Below are positions 54,522 through 63,785 of a stretch of DNA of 64,000 nt, in pieces (positions within the stretch are counted from its first letter, which is position 1; the number at the start of each line of letters is the position of its first letter). The notes under the pieces were generated by a model, which saw only the letters and a program-made list of their open reading frames with translations, did no database searches and had not been told where the DNA came from. The position numbers and the translations under genes were made by a program. The stretch comes from an uncultured Bacteroidota bacterium (lineage in GTDB: Bacteria; Bacteroidota; Bacteroidia; Chitinophagales; Chitinophagaceae), in NCBI GenBank assembly GCA_903819975.1, contig CAIJFI010000017.1:186001-250000 (forward strand). The letters are read 5' to 3'.

Positions 54522-54544
54522 ATAAGCTCTTTATAGTATAGCTT

Positions 54545-54552
54545 CAAAAATA
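54545..54552 (-). promoter_or_regulatory. -7 box of pheT
   Basis: TATTTTTG on the minus strand, exact TAnnTTTG, 23 bases before ATG 54521. Probably drives the pheT-coiled-coil-zapA unit. Confidence 0.6.
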
Positions 54553-54736
54553 AGCAATTTTTCGACCCCCTGTTTACCCCAACGTGAATAACCTCAATTT
54601 TAGGGTGCAAAACAGGTTAATAACCTCAAAATCATGTGCATTGCCATTGAGCCAAATTGTGGATATCCAAAAACTAAAATAAATTTCATGATATCCATTT
54701 TAGAGCTGATTTTCGCAGTAAGAAAATAGTTTTAAT

Positions 54737-56311
54737 ATGTCTATCCCAAATATCAATACCAATACTAAAAACCGCAAAAAGACTTCAAATGTGGACATTA
54801 GTTCCATGATGTATGGGAAGATTCCACCTCAGGCAAAAGAGTTGGAAGAGGCAGTATTAGGCGGTATTTTATTAGAGAAAAGTGCATTTGATACCGTTAC
54901 TGAAATTTTAAAGCCAGAGTGTTTTTATACCGACGCCCACCAGATGATTTTTACCGCGATGCAAGGTTTGCAAATGGATAACCAACCCATTGATATGCTT
55001 ACCGTTGTTGAAGCATTAAAAAAACGCGAGCAGTTGGATATGGTAGGTGGCGCTTATTATATTTCTAAGTTAACCAATGTGGTGGTTTCTACTGCCAATA
55101 TTGAAGCACATGCTAGAATCGTTTTACAGAAATTTATCCAAAGAGAATTAATAAGAATCAGTGGCGAAGTTATTGCTAATGCATACGAAGACAGCACTGA
55201 CGTTTTTGATTTACTAGATGATAGTGAAACCAAGATGTTTAATATCACTAACAATTACTTGAAAAAGAATTTCGTTGATATTCAAAACGCATTGGCTGAC
55301 GCGGTAAATAGAATTGATGAATTAAGAACTAAGAAAGATGAAATTTCGGGTGTACCAAGTGGATTTAATTCTTTAGACAGAATTACTTACGGCTGGCAAC
55401 CTACGGATTTAATTATTTTAGCGGCACGTCCTTCGGTAGGTAAAACCGCATTCGCTTTAAACCTAGCCCGTAATGCAGCATTACACCCTACTAAGCCACA
55501 AGCAGTTGGATTCTTTAGCTTGGAGATGAGTGCTTCTCAATTAGTACAAAGAATTTTGAGTGCTGAGAGTGAAATTAAAATGGAGAAAATTTCACGTGGT
55601 AAATTAGAAGACTATGAATACCAGCAATTACATAGCAAGGGTATTAAAAAATTAGAGACTGCTCCAATTTATATTGACGATACAGCCGCATTAAATATTT
55701 TTGAATTTAGAGCAAAGGCAAGAAGACTGGTTAACAAGCACCAAGTTAAAATTATCATCATTGACTACTTACAATTAATGAGTGGTTCTGGTGATAGAAA
55801 TTCAAACCGTGAACAAGAAATTAGTAACATCTCTAGAAGTTTAAAAGCTTTGGCAAAAGAACTTCAAATTCCAATCATTGCATTGTCTCAGTTGAGTCGT
55901 GCGGTTGAAACTAGAAAAGAAAGCAAGATGCCTCAGTTGAGTGACTTACGTGAATCAGGTGCGATTGAACAAGATGCCGATATGGTAATGTTTATTTATC
56001 GTCCTGAGTACTACGAAGTAATGAGCAATGAAATGGGCGAAAGCACACAGGGTGAAACTCATATTAGAATTGCCAAGCACCGTAATGGTTCTTTGGATTT
56101 AGTAAAATTAAGAGCAAGATTAGATATACAAAGATTCGAAGAATGGGATGGCGATTCAGGCGGCTTACCAGGCTTGCCAAATAACTATAAACCTACTTCA
56201 AGCTTTAACGATCCTGCTGCTGGCGGTGATGGTGGCCGTTTCTTTATTCAAGGAAGCCGAATGAACGGAGGAGAATTTGACGAAGGTGTGAACGAAGACC
56301 AACCTTTCTAA
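54737..56311 (+). CDS. dnaB: Replicative DNA helicase DnaB
   Basis: 524 residues. N-terminal domain begins PPQAKELEEAVLGGILLE; RecA-like domain has Walker A ARPSVGKTA (near residue 233), Walker B IIIIDYLQLM, and arginine-finger motif GDRNSNREQEIS..ISRSLK. No intein interrupts it. A glycine-rich C-terminal tail (SGGLPGLPNNYKP) is present. The 215-base gap to pheT holds a palindrome and direct repeats. Confidence 0.97.
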   Translation: MSIPNINTNTKNRKKTSNVDISSMMYGKIPPQAKELEEAVLGGILLEKSAFDTVTEILKPECFYTDAHQMIFTAMQGLQMDNQPIDMLTVVEALKKREQLDMVGGAYYISKLTNVVVSTANIEAHARIVLQKFIQRELIRISGEVIANAYEDSTDVFDLLDDSETKMFNITNNYLKKNFVDIQNALADAVNRIDELRTKKDEISGVPSGFNSLDRITYGWQPTDLIILAARPSVGKTAFALNLARNAALHPTKPQAVGFFSLEMSASQLVQRILSAESEIKMEKISRGKLEDYEYQQLHSKGIKKLETAPIYIDDTAALNIFEFRAKARRLVNKHQVKIIIIDYLQLMSGSGDRNSNREQEISNISRSLKALAKELQIPIIALSQLSRAVETRKESKMPQLSDLRESGAIEQDADMVMFIYRPEYYEVMSNEMGESTQGETHIRIAKHRNGSLDLVKLRARLDIQRFEEWDGDSGGLPGLPNNYKPTSSFNDPAAGGDGGRFFIQGSRMNGGEFDEGVNEDQPF

Positions 56312-56345
56312 TTTTTCGCTAAAATTTTTGACTAATTAATTGCAT

Positions 56346-57047
56346 ATGGCAGTTCCTTATTTTTACGAACCACAAATTACAAGCAATCTATCTTCCTATA
56401 CATTAAGTGAGGAAACTAGCAAGCATTGTGTGCAGGTATTAAGGATGAAGGAAGGAGATCGTATTGATTTAACAAACGGAATTGGGCAAATTTTTGAAGC
56501 ATCTATTACACTTGCCCATAAAAAAAGCTCCATTGTAAATATTGATGCACAAAAAGCAATCAATCCATCTACACAAAAAATTGTATTAGGCATTTCTCTA
56601 TTAAAGAACGTCACGCGATTAGAATGGTTGTTTGAAAAAGCAACTGAAATGGGCGTGCATACTATTGTTCCCCTAATTTGCGAACGCACCATTCATGAAC
56701 GTTTTAAGACAGACAGGATGCAAAATATCTTGCAATCTGCCATGATTCAAAGTCAGCAAGTTTGGTTACCAATTTTAACTGAGCCCACCCCCTATAACAG
56801 TTTTCTAAAAACATATAAAGCTACTCAACAACTTATAGCACATTGCGAAGCTGCAGACAAAACAAGTATCAAGGATTTAAAAGCTGGTGATGATTGTATA
56901 TTATTAATAGGACCCGAAGGTGATTTTAGCCCAAAGGAAATAGAAGATGCAATGTCTTTAAACTACACGGCATTACATTTAGGCCCTACCCGATTAAGAA
57001 CTGAAACTGCAGGCTTATTCGCTTTAAGTGTATTAAAAAAATTCTAA
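56346..57047 (+). CDS. rsmE: 16S rRNA m3U1498 methyltransferase
   Basis: 233 residues. SPOUT-family enzyme: N-terminal PUA-like half and C-terminal knot with GPEGDFSPKEIEDA and LHLGPTRLRTETAGLFAL. ATG 56346 (MAVPYFYEPQIT) is preferred to a TTG at 56340. It starts 34 bases after the dnaB stop. Confidence 0.95.
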   Translation: MAVPYFYEPQITSNLSSYTLSEETSKHCVQVLRMKEGDRIDLTNGIGQIFEASITLAHKKSSIVNIDAQKAINPSTQKIVLGISLLKNVTRLEWLFEKATEMGVHTIVPLICERTIHERFKTDRMQNILQSAMIQSQQVWLPILTEPTPYNSFLKTYKATQQLIAHCEAADKTSIKDLKAGDDCILLIGPEGDFSPKEIEDAMSLNYTALHLGPTRLRTETAGLFALSVLKKF

Positions 57048-57056
57048 CTTGCAACT

Positions 57057-58238
57057 ATGAGAGTGGTAGCAATCAATACACCCGGATTAATAAGAGAATT
57101 TCTCAACTTTAATGCCACCGTTAACGCAAATAATCCTAATTATATTCGTGCACTTGATAAGGAAGTAGAACAGGTGTTTGATCCTACAAAAAATAAATTA
57201 TTTAAGGAGGGTGATGCACAAAGATGGATTGTTCAAAATAATGCCGGCGAAACCATTGGTCGTATAGCCGCATTTTATTACAGCAAGTACAAAAACAAAG
57301 GAACTGAATATCCTGTAGGATGTGTTGGCTATTTTGATTGCATCAATGATCAATCGGCAGCCAACTTGTTATTTGACACTGCAAAACTTTGGCTAGCTCA
57401 AAATGGTATGGAAGCCATGGATGGCCCTATTAATTTTGGAGATAGAGATAAATGGTGGGGTTTAATGATAGAAGGATTTGATGAAGAACCCATGTATGGA
57501 ATGTCCTTTAATCCAGATTATTACGAGCAACTTATAAGCAACTATGGTTTTGAAAATTATTACAATCAATACTATTATAAGGCAAATATTTTTAACGAAT
57601 TACCTCCCCGTTTTAAAGAACGGTATGAGAAGTTTAAGGCAAAGCCGGACTATAAAGCAAAACATTTAGACACCTCCAATTTGGAAAAATACGCGCAGGA
57701 TTTTGTGACCATTTATAATTCGGCTTGGGCGCAACATGGGGAAGCAAAAGCAATCACTTTTGATCAAATCATGAAGTTGTTTAAGACCTTGAAACCAATT
57801 ATGGATCCTAGGGTTATTTGGTTTGCATATTACAAGGAAGAGCCTATTGCTATGTTTATTAATATTCCAGATGTGAATCAGTATTTTAAATTCTTTAATG
57901 GAAAATTAGGTTTATTGCAAAAGCTTCAATTATTGTGGATGAAATGGAGGGGAAATAATAATAGATTAACTGGTTTGGCTTTTGGAGTAGTACCAAAATA
58001 TCAATCCTTGGGCATAGACAGCTTTTTAATATATTCATGTTCTCTTTTATTATTAGAATTAAAAAAATACAGCGAATACGAAATGGGATGGGCTGCCGAC
58101 TGGAACCCAAAAATGGTAAATATTTACAAAAGCCTTGGTGCTCAACCCAGCCGTCGCATGGTTACTTTTAGGTATATTTTTGACAAGCAAGTACACCCAT
58201 TTGAGCGTCACCCTATTATGGATTATAGTACCCCATAA
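57057..58238 (+). CDS. Conserved GNAT-like hypothetical protein
   Basis: 393 residues. The N-terminal and C-terminal parts each resemble a GNAT acetyltransferase half (GVVPKYQSLGIDSFLIYSCSLLLLELKKYSEYEMGWAADWNPKMVNIYKSLG), with a GRIAAFYYSKYK segment near residue 75 and PINFGDRDKWWGLMIEGF in the middle. Members of this family are common in Bacteroidota with no assigned substrate. Nine bases after rsmE and likely in the same transcript. Confidence 0.75.
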   Translation: MRVVAINTPGLIREFLNFNATVNANNPNYIRALDKEVEQVFDPTKNKLFKEGDAQRWIVQNNAGETIGRIAAFYYSKYKNKGTEYPVGCVGYFDCINDQSAANLLFDTAKLWLAQNGMEAMDGPINFGDRDKWWGLMIEGFDEEPMYGMSFNPDYYEQLISNYGFENYYNQYYYKANIFNELPPRFKERYEKFKAKPDYKAKHLDTSNLEKYAQDFVTIYNSAWAQHGEAKAITFDQIMKLFKTLKPIMDPRVIWFAYYKEEPIAMFINIPDVNQYFKFFNGKLGLLQKLQLLWMKWRGNNNRLTGLAFGVVPKYQSLGIDSFLIYSCSLLLLELKKYSEYEMGWAADWNPKMVNIYKSLGAQPSRRMVTFRYIFDKQVHPFERHPIMDYSTP

Positions 58239-58307
58239 TATTCCAATATAATGTGCATAAAACGGCCTTAAATTTTAAGGGGATAATGTGTATATTGCGC
58301 GTCTACT

Positions 58308-60161
58308 ATGGATAATTTTGTTGTTTCAGCCCGAAAATATAGACCTCAGAACTTTAATACAGTTGTGGGTCAGTCGCATATTACGACAACCTTAAAGAAT
58401 GCCATTTTAAACAATCATTTGGCGCATGCCTTTTTGTTTTGTGGACCTAGAGGTGTGGGTAAAACTACCTGTGCACGTATTTTAGCCAAAACAATAAACT
58501 GCACGAATATTACTAAGGAAGGAGAAGCATGTAACCAATGCGATAGTTGTACCTCTTTTGAAAAAGGGGCTAGTTTAAATATTCACGAATTAGATGCTGC
58601 TAGTAATAACTCGGTAGACGATATAAGATCATTAGTAGAACAAGTTCGATTTGCTCCTCAAGCTGGTAAATACAAAGTATATATTGTGGATGAGGTCCAC
58701 ATGTTAAGTGCGAGTGCATTTAATGCATTTTTGAAAACCTTAGAGGAACCACCTCCTTATGCCATCTTTATTTTAGCTACAACCGAAAAGCATAAAATTT
58801 TACCTACCATTTTAAGTAGGTGTCAAATTTTTGATTTTAAACGTATTACTTCTAATGATACAGTTGTGCACTTGGAAGAAATTATAGGCAAGGAACATAT
58901 TAAAGCTGAAAGAAACGCATTGCAACTAATTGCTCAAAAGAGCGAAGGATGTATGCGCGATGCCTTGAGTATTTTAGATAAGATTGTAAGTTTTTCGAAC
59001 GGCGAATTAACATATAAAAATACCCTTGAACATTTAAATATATTAGACGAAGAATATTTTTTCAAGCTCCTAGACTACTTAACTAAGCAAGACCTTACAA
59101 ATGCTATGTTATTGTACGATGAAATCAATCAAAAAGGATTTGAAGGGGATATGGTATTATATGGACTTGCAAGTTTTATAAGAAATCTACTAGTTTGCAA
59201 GGACCCAGCAAGTGCCGTTTTATTAGAATCTATCGAAGGATGGAGAGATCAATATATTAGTACAGCTAAACTAATTAGTACGCCTTATTTAGTAAGTGCT
59301 TTGAATATTTTAAACGAAGCCGAGATACAATTTAAAATGGCACGCAACAAAAGATTGCATGTTGAAATGGCCATTATTAAATTAAACTTTTTAGCACAAG
59401 CAATTGAGTTAAGTTTGGAAGACAACCAAATAGTAAAAAAAAAACTAGTTGATGCACACTACCCTATCCGCTTAAAGAAAATTATTCCTTTAAGTAATAT
59501 TGTAGTTAATTCAGAAGCAAAACTAGTTATTGAAACTCCTGCTCCAGCAAAAACTAAACCTACTGCTCCTGCTGCTCCTTCTGCTGCTCCTACAAATATG
59601 CAGCCGGCAGCCACAAAGCCTGCTTCGGATATTTCTGACAAGCCCGTAAAATCAAATATTCCTGCTACAGCAATACCAGTACCAACGGAAAATGCTTCAG
59701 GTGGCCCAAAAAAGAATTTATTAGCAGTACTTCAACAGAAATATGGCAAAGAATATGATATCGAAGAAGTAAAAGAATCCGTGCCATTAGCAATGGAGCT
59801 ACTTAAAAAATGCTGGGACGAATATGCTGTTTATTTAGAAGCCAATGCAAAACATGCTTCATCAGGTACATTTAAAGTGGCGCAATTAAACATCATTGAT
59901 GATATTCATTTTACAGTTACAGTTGGCGCATTAACTGCTCAGAAGTTTGTTGAAATTGAGCGAATGAATTTCTTAGAAAAAATATGGGATGCTTTTCAAA
60001 ATAGAGCAATTCAGTTTGATATTTTAGTTGAAGCAGGAGAACAAGAAGATGTTCCACTACACATGCGTTTAAACAGCAAACAAAAATATGATCGTATTGC
60101 AGAACAATATCCACTAGTGCGTGAATTAAAAACCAGATGTAACTTAGAAGTATATTTTTAA
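58308..60161 (+). CDS. dnaX: DNA polymerase III subunit gamma/tau
   Basis: Clamp-loader ATPase. 617 residues: domain I with Walker A GPRGVGKTT, zinc site Cys (CTN..CNQCDSC), Walker B VDEVHMLS, arginine-finger SRC; domains II and III to about residue 375; then a Pro/Ala-rich linker (APAKTKPTAPAAPSAAPTN) and a conserved C-terminal domain (LLAVLQQKYGKEYD.. to FKVAQL) that would bind DnaB and polymerase in tau. Codons 376-379 (GTA AAA AAA AAA) contain ten A in a row (59435-59444); both shifted frames stop at once, predicting a gamma-like form of about 380 residues. Confidence 0.96.
   Translation: MDNFVVSARKYRPQNFNTVVGQSHITTTLKNAILNNHLAHAFLFCGPRGVGKTTCARILAKTINCTNITKEGEACNQCDSCTSFEKGASLNIHELDAASNNSVDDIRSLVEQVRFAPQAGKYKVYIVDEVHMLSASAFNAFLKTLEEPPPYAIFILATTEKHKILPTILSRCQIFDFKRITSNDTVVHLEEIIGKEHIKAERNALQLIAQKSEGCMRDALSILDKIVSFSNGELTYKNTLEHLNILDEEYFFKLLDYLTKQDLTNAMLLYDEINQKGFEGDMVLYGLASFIRNLLVCKDPASAVLLESIEGWRDQYISTAKLISTPYLVSALNILNEAEIQFKMARNKRLHVEMAIIKLNFLAQAIELSLEDNQIVKKKLVDAHYPIRLKKIIPLSNIVVNSEAKLVIETPAPAKTKPTAPAAPSAAPTNMQPAATKPASDISDKPVKSNIPATAIPVPTENASGGPKKNLLAVLQQKYGKEYDIEEVKESVPLAMELLKKCWDEYAVYLEANAKHASSGTFKVAQLNIIDDIHFTVTVGALTAQKFVEIERMNFLEKIWDAFQNRAIQFDILVEAGEQEDVPLHMRLNSKQKYDRIAEQYPLVRELKTRCNLEVYF
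59435..59444 (+). other. A10 slippery tract in dnaX
   Basis: Ten consecutive A encode the end of Val376 and Lys377-379. With one A gained the frame reads Thr-Ser then TGA; with one lost it reads Asn then TAG. Domain III ends just before it. It is the longest A-run I noticed within a coding region here. Confidence 0.8.
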
Positions 60162-60500
60162 TTACAACTTGGCCTTGTTGTATCCTTTCTGTTTTAAATA
60201 CTGAAACACTTTTTGACGGTGGTCCCCTTGAACAATAATTTCTCCATCTTTTACGGAACCTCCAGTGCCACAATGGTTTTTCAAAGCCTTGCCTAATAAA
60301 TTCATGTCATCTTCGGTACCCACAAAACCATAAACAATAGTTACTGTTTTACCTGCACGATGTTTTGTTTCAAGAATAACACGCAAAGGTTGCTGGTCTA
60401 CAGATAATGTTTCAACCACTTCCTCCTCAGAAGGAATTGTATAATTTGGATCGGTACTATATACTAATGGCGAACCTATGGATTTGTTTTTTTTACTCAT
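60162..60500 (-). CDS. yciH: SUI1/eIF1-like translation factor (YciH type)
   Basis: 112 residues. eIF1/SUI1 fold: RVILETKHRAGKTVTIVYGFVG, LGKALKNHCGTGGSVKDGEIIVQGDHRQKV. Bacterial YciH can influence start-site fidelity. Convergent with dnaX, whose stop abuts its stop with no gap. 15 bases downstream of the DUF4783 gene. Confidence 0.9.
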   Translation of the reverse strand: MSKKNKSIGSPLVYSTDPNYTIPSEEEVVETLSVDQQPLRVILETKHRAGKTVTIVYGFVGTEDDMNLLGKALKNHCGTGGSVKDGEIIVQGDHRQKVFQYLKQKGYNKAKL

Positions 60501-60515
60501 AACAAATGAATTAAT

Positions 60516-60905
60516 CTAGCTTACCCTCATACTCACTATGGTAAAGCCCTTCTTATTTTCTTGAAGTAATAATGTAAGATTGTATTTAGCAGCACCTGAC
60601 AAAAGTTTACCAGTTAAATAAATGGTATTACCTACTTTGCGTGCAGCACTTTTTTCAAAACCAATGATATTATTACGATTAAAAAAACTACGCAATAGTT
60701 CATTCGCCTCTTTAGCAGTAAACTGTTTTTGACCAGGCAAATCGGGCAAGTTCACTTCTACCTGATTGTCCCAATAGCCTAGCAAATTGTTAAAGTTGGC
60801 TGTTTGTAAATTTTGCACCAATAATTCGGAGTCGTTTTGTGCTTTTAGGCCTAAGCTAGACAAAGCAAAAATAACAAAGAGTAGTATTTGACGCATCTGT
60901 TTCAT
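60516..60905 (-). CDS. DUF4783 exported protein
   Basis: 129 residues with signal peptide (about 1-22, ending LKA-QND). The mature part has the LQTANFNNLLGYWDNQVEVNLPD start and the TAKEANELLRSFFNRNNI helix typical of DUF4783 (SnoaL/NTF2-like) proteins of Bacteroidota. Function unknown. Start ATG 60905; divergent from gpmI. Confidence 0.85.
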   Translation of the reverse strand: MKQMRQILLFVIFALSSLGLKAQNDSELLVQNLQTANFNNLLGYWDNQVEVNLPDLPGQKQFTAKEANELLRSFFNRNNIIGFEKSAARKVGNTIYLTGKLLSGAAKYNLTLLLQENKKGFTIVSMRVS

Positions 60906-61018
60906 TTTTTAAAGATTAGTTCTAGATATCTGCTTAAATTTGCAATTATCTCAGCTTGATACCAATCTGAGCTACAATTTAGCAAAATTAGACCTTTACA
61001 AGACCAAAAAAGAAGAAT

Positions 61019-62536
61019 ATGTCAAAAAAAGTAATACTAGTAATCATGGATGGATGGGGATTGGGAAAAGTACCTTTATCCGACGCAATACAACAAGCAA
61101 AAGTTCCATTTGTAAGTAGTTTATATAACAAATACCCTCATTCTACTTTAATTACTTGTGGCGAAGATGTTGGATTACCGGACGGTCAAATGGGCAATAG
61201 CGAAGTGGGGCATTTAAACTTAGGTGCAGGAAGAATTGTATATCAGGAATTACAAAGAATTAATGTCGCAATTCGTGATGGAGAATTAGCAGGCAACCCT
61301 ACTTTACTTGCATCTATTAAATATGCAAAAGAAAATAATAAGCCATTGCATTTGTTAGGCTTAGTAAGTAATGGCGGTGTGCACGCACATACTTCACATT
61401 TAAAAGCCATTTGTGATATTTGTAAAAAGGAAGGTTTGTCAAATGTTTTCATACATGCTTTCACCGACGGCCGAGATACAGATCCAAAAAGCGGCTTGGG
61501 ATTTGTTGAAAATGTAGAAGCGCATTTAAAAACCTCGGTTGGTAAAATTGCAACCGTAAGTGGAAGATATTATGCAATGGATAGAGATAAGCGTTGGGAA
61601 AGAGTTCAATTAGCATATGACACTTTAGTAAATGCAGCTGGACCTATTGCTAACTCGGCAATTGAAGCAATTAAAGAAAATTACGCAAATAACATTACGG
61701 ATGAATTTATTAAGCCTACAGTAATTGTTGAGAATGGAGCGCCTATTGCTACTATTAAATCTGGGGATGCTGTACTTTGCTTTAATTTTAGAACAGATCG
61801 TTGTAGAGAAATTACAGAAGTATTATCTCAGAAAGATTTCCCTGAATTTGGAATGAAAAAACTAGATCTACATTATACTACGATTACAAAGTATGATGAA
61901 ACATTCCAAAAGGTTAATGTCATTTTTGAAAATGATAATTTAGTAAATACACTTGGCGATGTTTTAGCACAAAACAATAAGAAACAAATTCGTATTGCAG
62001 AGACTGAAAAGTATCCACACGTTACCTTCTTTTTTAGTGGCGGAAGAGAAGTTCCATTTGATGGAGAATCACGCATCATGGCACCATCTCCAAAAGTAGC
62101 TACCTATGACTTGCAACCCGAAATGAGTGCGAAAGAATTAACCGATAAATTATTGCCTGAAATTAATGCTGGCAACCCCGATTTTATTTGCTTGAACTTT
62201 GCCAACGCGGATATGGTTGGCCATACAGGCATTTTTAGCGCAGTTGTAAAAGCAGTTGAAACAGTGGACGGTTGTGTTGAGCAAATTGTTACAGCTGGTT
62301 TAAACAATGGCTATACTATATTTTTAACTGCCGACCATGGCAATGCCGATTACATGATTAACGAGGACGGAAGCCCTAATACTGCACACACGACCAATCC
62401 TGTGCCTTTCTTTATTATAGACAAGGAATGGAAAGGTGAAATTAAAGCAGGTAAATTAGGAGATATTGCGCCAACCATTCTTACGATGATGGGGGTTGCA
62501 ATACCAAAAGAAATGACAGGTAATGTTTTAATTTAA
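61019..62536 (+). CDS. gpmI: 2,3-bisphosphoglycerate-independent phosphoglycerate mutase
   Basis: Glycolytic/gluconeogenic interconversion of 3- and 2-phosphoglycerate using Mn2+. 505 residues; nucleophile Ser in GQMGNSEVGH, metal ligands in MDGWG, DGRDTDPKS, NADMVGHTG, TADHGNADYM. Full length. A perfect TAnnTTTG (TAAATTTG, 60935-60942) lies 76 bases upstream. Confidence 0.98.
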   Translation: MSKKVILVIMDGWGLGKVPLSDAIQQAKVPFVSSLYNKYPHSTLITCGEDVGLPDGQMGNSEVGHLNLGAGRIVYQELQRINVAIRDGELAGNPTLLASIKYAKENNKPLHLLGLVSNGGVHAHTSHLKAICDICKKEGLSNVFIHAFTDGRDTDPKSGLGFVENVEAHLKTSVGKIATVSGRYYAMDRDKRWERVQLAYDTLVNAAGPIANSAIEAIKENYANNITDEFIKPTVIVENGAPIATIKSGDAVLCFNFRTDRCREITEVLSQKDFPEFGMKKLDLHYTTITKYDETFQKVNVIFENDNLVNTLGDVLAQNNKKQIRIAETEKYPHVTFFFSGGREVPFDGESRIMAPSPKVATYDLQPEMSAKELTDKLLPEINAGNPDFICLNFANADMVGHTGIFSAVVKAVETVDGCVEQIVTAGLNNGYTIFLTADHGNADYMINEDGSPNTAHTTNPVPFFIIDKEWKGEIKAGKLGDIAPTILTMMGVAIPKEMTGNVLI

Positions 62537-62545
62537 ATAAACAAT

Positions 62546-63052
62546 ATGATAAAGAAAATTTTAATTGGATTGCTAGTTATACTAATTGCTATTCAATTTA
62601 TTAAACCGGAAAGAAATTTGTCTGGTGATACCCAAAAGGACATTGCTACTATCTACCCTATGCCAGATAGTGTGAAAATTGTTTTTGATAAAGCATGTGC
62701 CGATTGTCATTCCAACAAAACTAATTATCCTTGGTATGCCTCAATTCAGCCTGTAGCATTTTGGCTAAATGATCATGTTAAAGATGGTAAAAGACATTTT
62801 AATTTAAACGAGTTTGCTGGTTATAGAATTGGCAAACAAAACAAGAAGTTAGAAGAATGTATTGAGCAAATCAAAGAAGGCGAAATGCCACTTTCTTCTT
62901 ATACTATCATTCACAAGGAAGCAGTATTAACCGATGCTGAAAAAACTTTAATTATAAACTGGTGTCAAAATATAGTTGACACAATTCATGCAAAATATCC
63001 CGCAGATAGTTTAAAATTACAAAGACAACAAAAACCTGGTCAAGCTAAATAG
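62546..63052 (+). CDS. Haem-binding domain protein (Haem_bd type), membrane-anchored
   Basis: 168 residues. N-terminal hydrophobic anchor (about 4-20), then CxxCH haem motif in DKACADCHSNKTNYPWY, matching the Haem_bd domain of Bacteroidota. One c-type haem expected in the periplasm; electron partner unknown. ATG 62546, nine bases after gpmI; engB begins one base after its stop. Confidence 0.85.
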   Translation: MIKKILIGLLVILIAIQFIKPERNLSGDTQKDIATIYPMPDSVKIVFDKACADCHSNKTNYPWYASIQPVAFWLNDHVKDGKRHFNLNEFAGYRIGKQNKKLEECIEQIKEGEMPLSSYTIIHKEAVLTDAEKTLIINWCQNIVDTIHAKYPADSLKLQRQQKPGQAK

Positions 63053-63053
63053 G

Positions 63054-63704
63054 ATGAAGATTAACAAAGCAACTTATCTAATTTCAAGTCCTGGATTTGA
63101 ACAGTGCCCAAAATTAGAACAACCCGAATATGCATTTATAGGTCGTAGTAATGTGGGCAAGTCCTCCATTATTAATGCTTTGTGCAATCAAAAGAATTTG
63201 GCTAAAACATCTGGCACACCAGGTAAGACACAGCTAATTAACCATTTTGAAATATTAAGTTCCAATGCCAAAGGCCCTTGGGACAAATGGTATATTGTGG
63301 ATTTGCCTGGATATGGATTTGCAAAGGTTTCACAAAGTAGCCGACGCAGATGGGAGCAAATGATTGAGAATTACTTAAGAAAACGCCCCAACTTAAATCG
63401 TGTCTTTGTATTAATTGATAGCCGACATAGCCCACAAAAAATAGACTTAGAATTCATTGAGCAAATGGTGAAATGGGAAATTCCTTACACGCTAATTTTT
63501 ACTAAATCGGACAAGGAAAAGCCTGGCGTTGTAGCAAGAAATGTGCAATCCATGTTTGACACATTAAAAGAAATGCTCCCTTTTTTACCTCAAGGCTTTG
63601 TAACTAGTGCAGAGAAAAAAGAAGGAGTAGAAGAAGTAGTGGCTTGCATAGACCAATACAATAAACTTTACGCTGATGATCAAAAAGAACAATCAAATAA
63701 ATAG
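63054..63704 (+). CDS. engB: Ribosome biogenesis GTPase EngB (YsxC)
   Basis: 216 residues. G1 GRSNVGKSS, G2 TSGTPGKT, G3 DLPGYGF, G4 TKSDK, G5 TSAEKK. Required for late 50S assembly. Start ATG 63054, one base after the stop of the haem gene, so translation is coupled. Confidence 0.97.
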   Translation: MKINKATYLISSPGFEQCPKLEQPEYAFIGRSNVGKSSIINALCNQKNLAKTSGTPGKTQLINHFEILSSNAKGPWDKWYIVDLPGYGFAKVSQSSRRRWEQMIENYLRKRPNLNRVFVLIDSRHSPQKIDLEFIEQMVKWEIPYTLIFTKSDKEKPGVVARNVQSMFDTLKEMLPFLPQGFVTSAEKKEGVEEVVACIDQYNKLYADDQKEQSNK

Positions 63705-63785
63705 GTCCATATAGCTTAATTCATCGCCTGCTTAGCAATAAGTGGGCGACTTTGTTTATATTTACGCCTTGTACAATTAACAACT

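Noticed and set aside
54634-54729. 32-codon ORF (MCIAIEPNCGYPK..) in the pheT-dnaB gap
   Set aside because: Short, no ribosome-binding context, mixed composition and likely chance; it also overlaps the probable dnaB promoter region.
59917-60273. 118-residue minus-strand frame across the dnaX/yciH junction
   Set aside because: Overlaps both real genes; no motifs.
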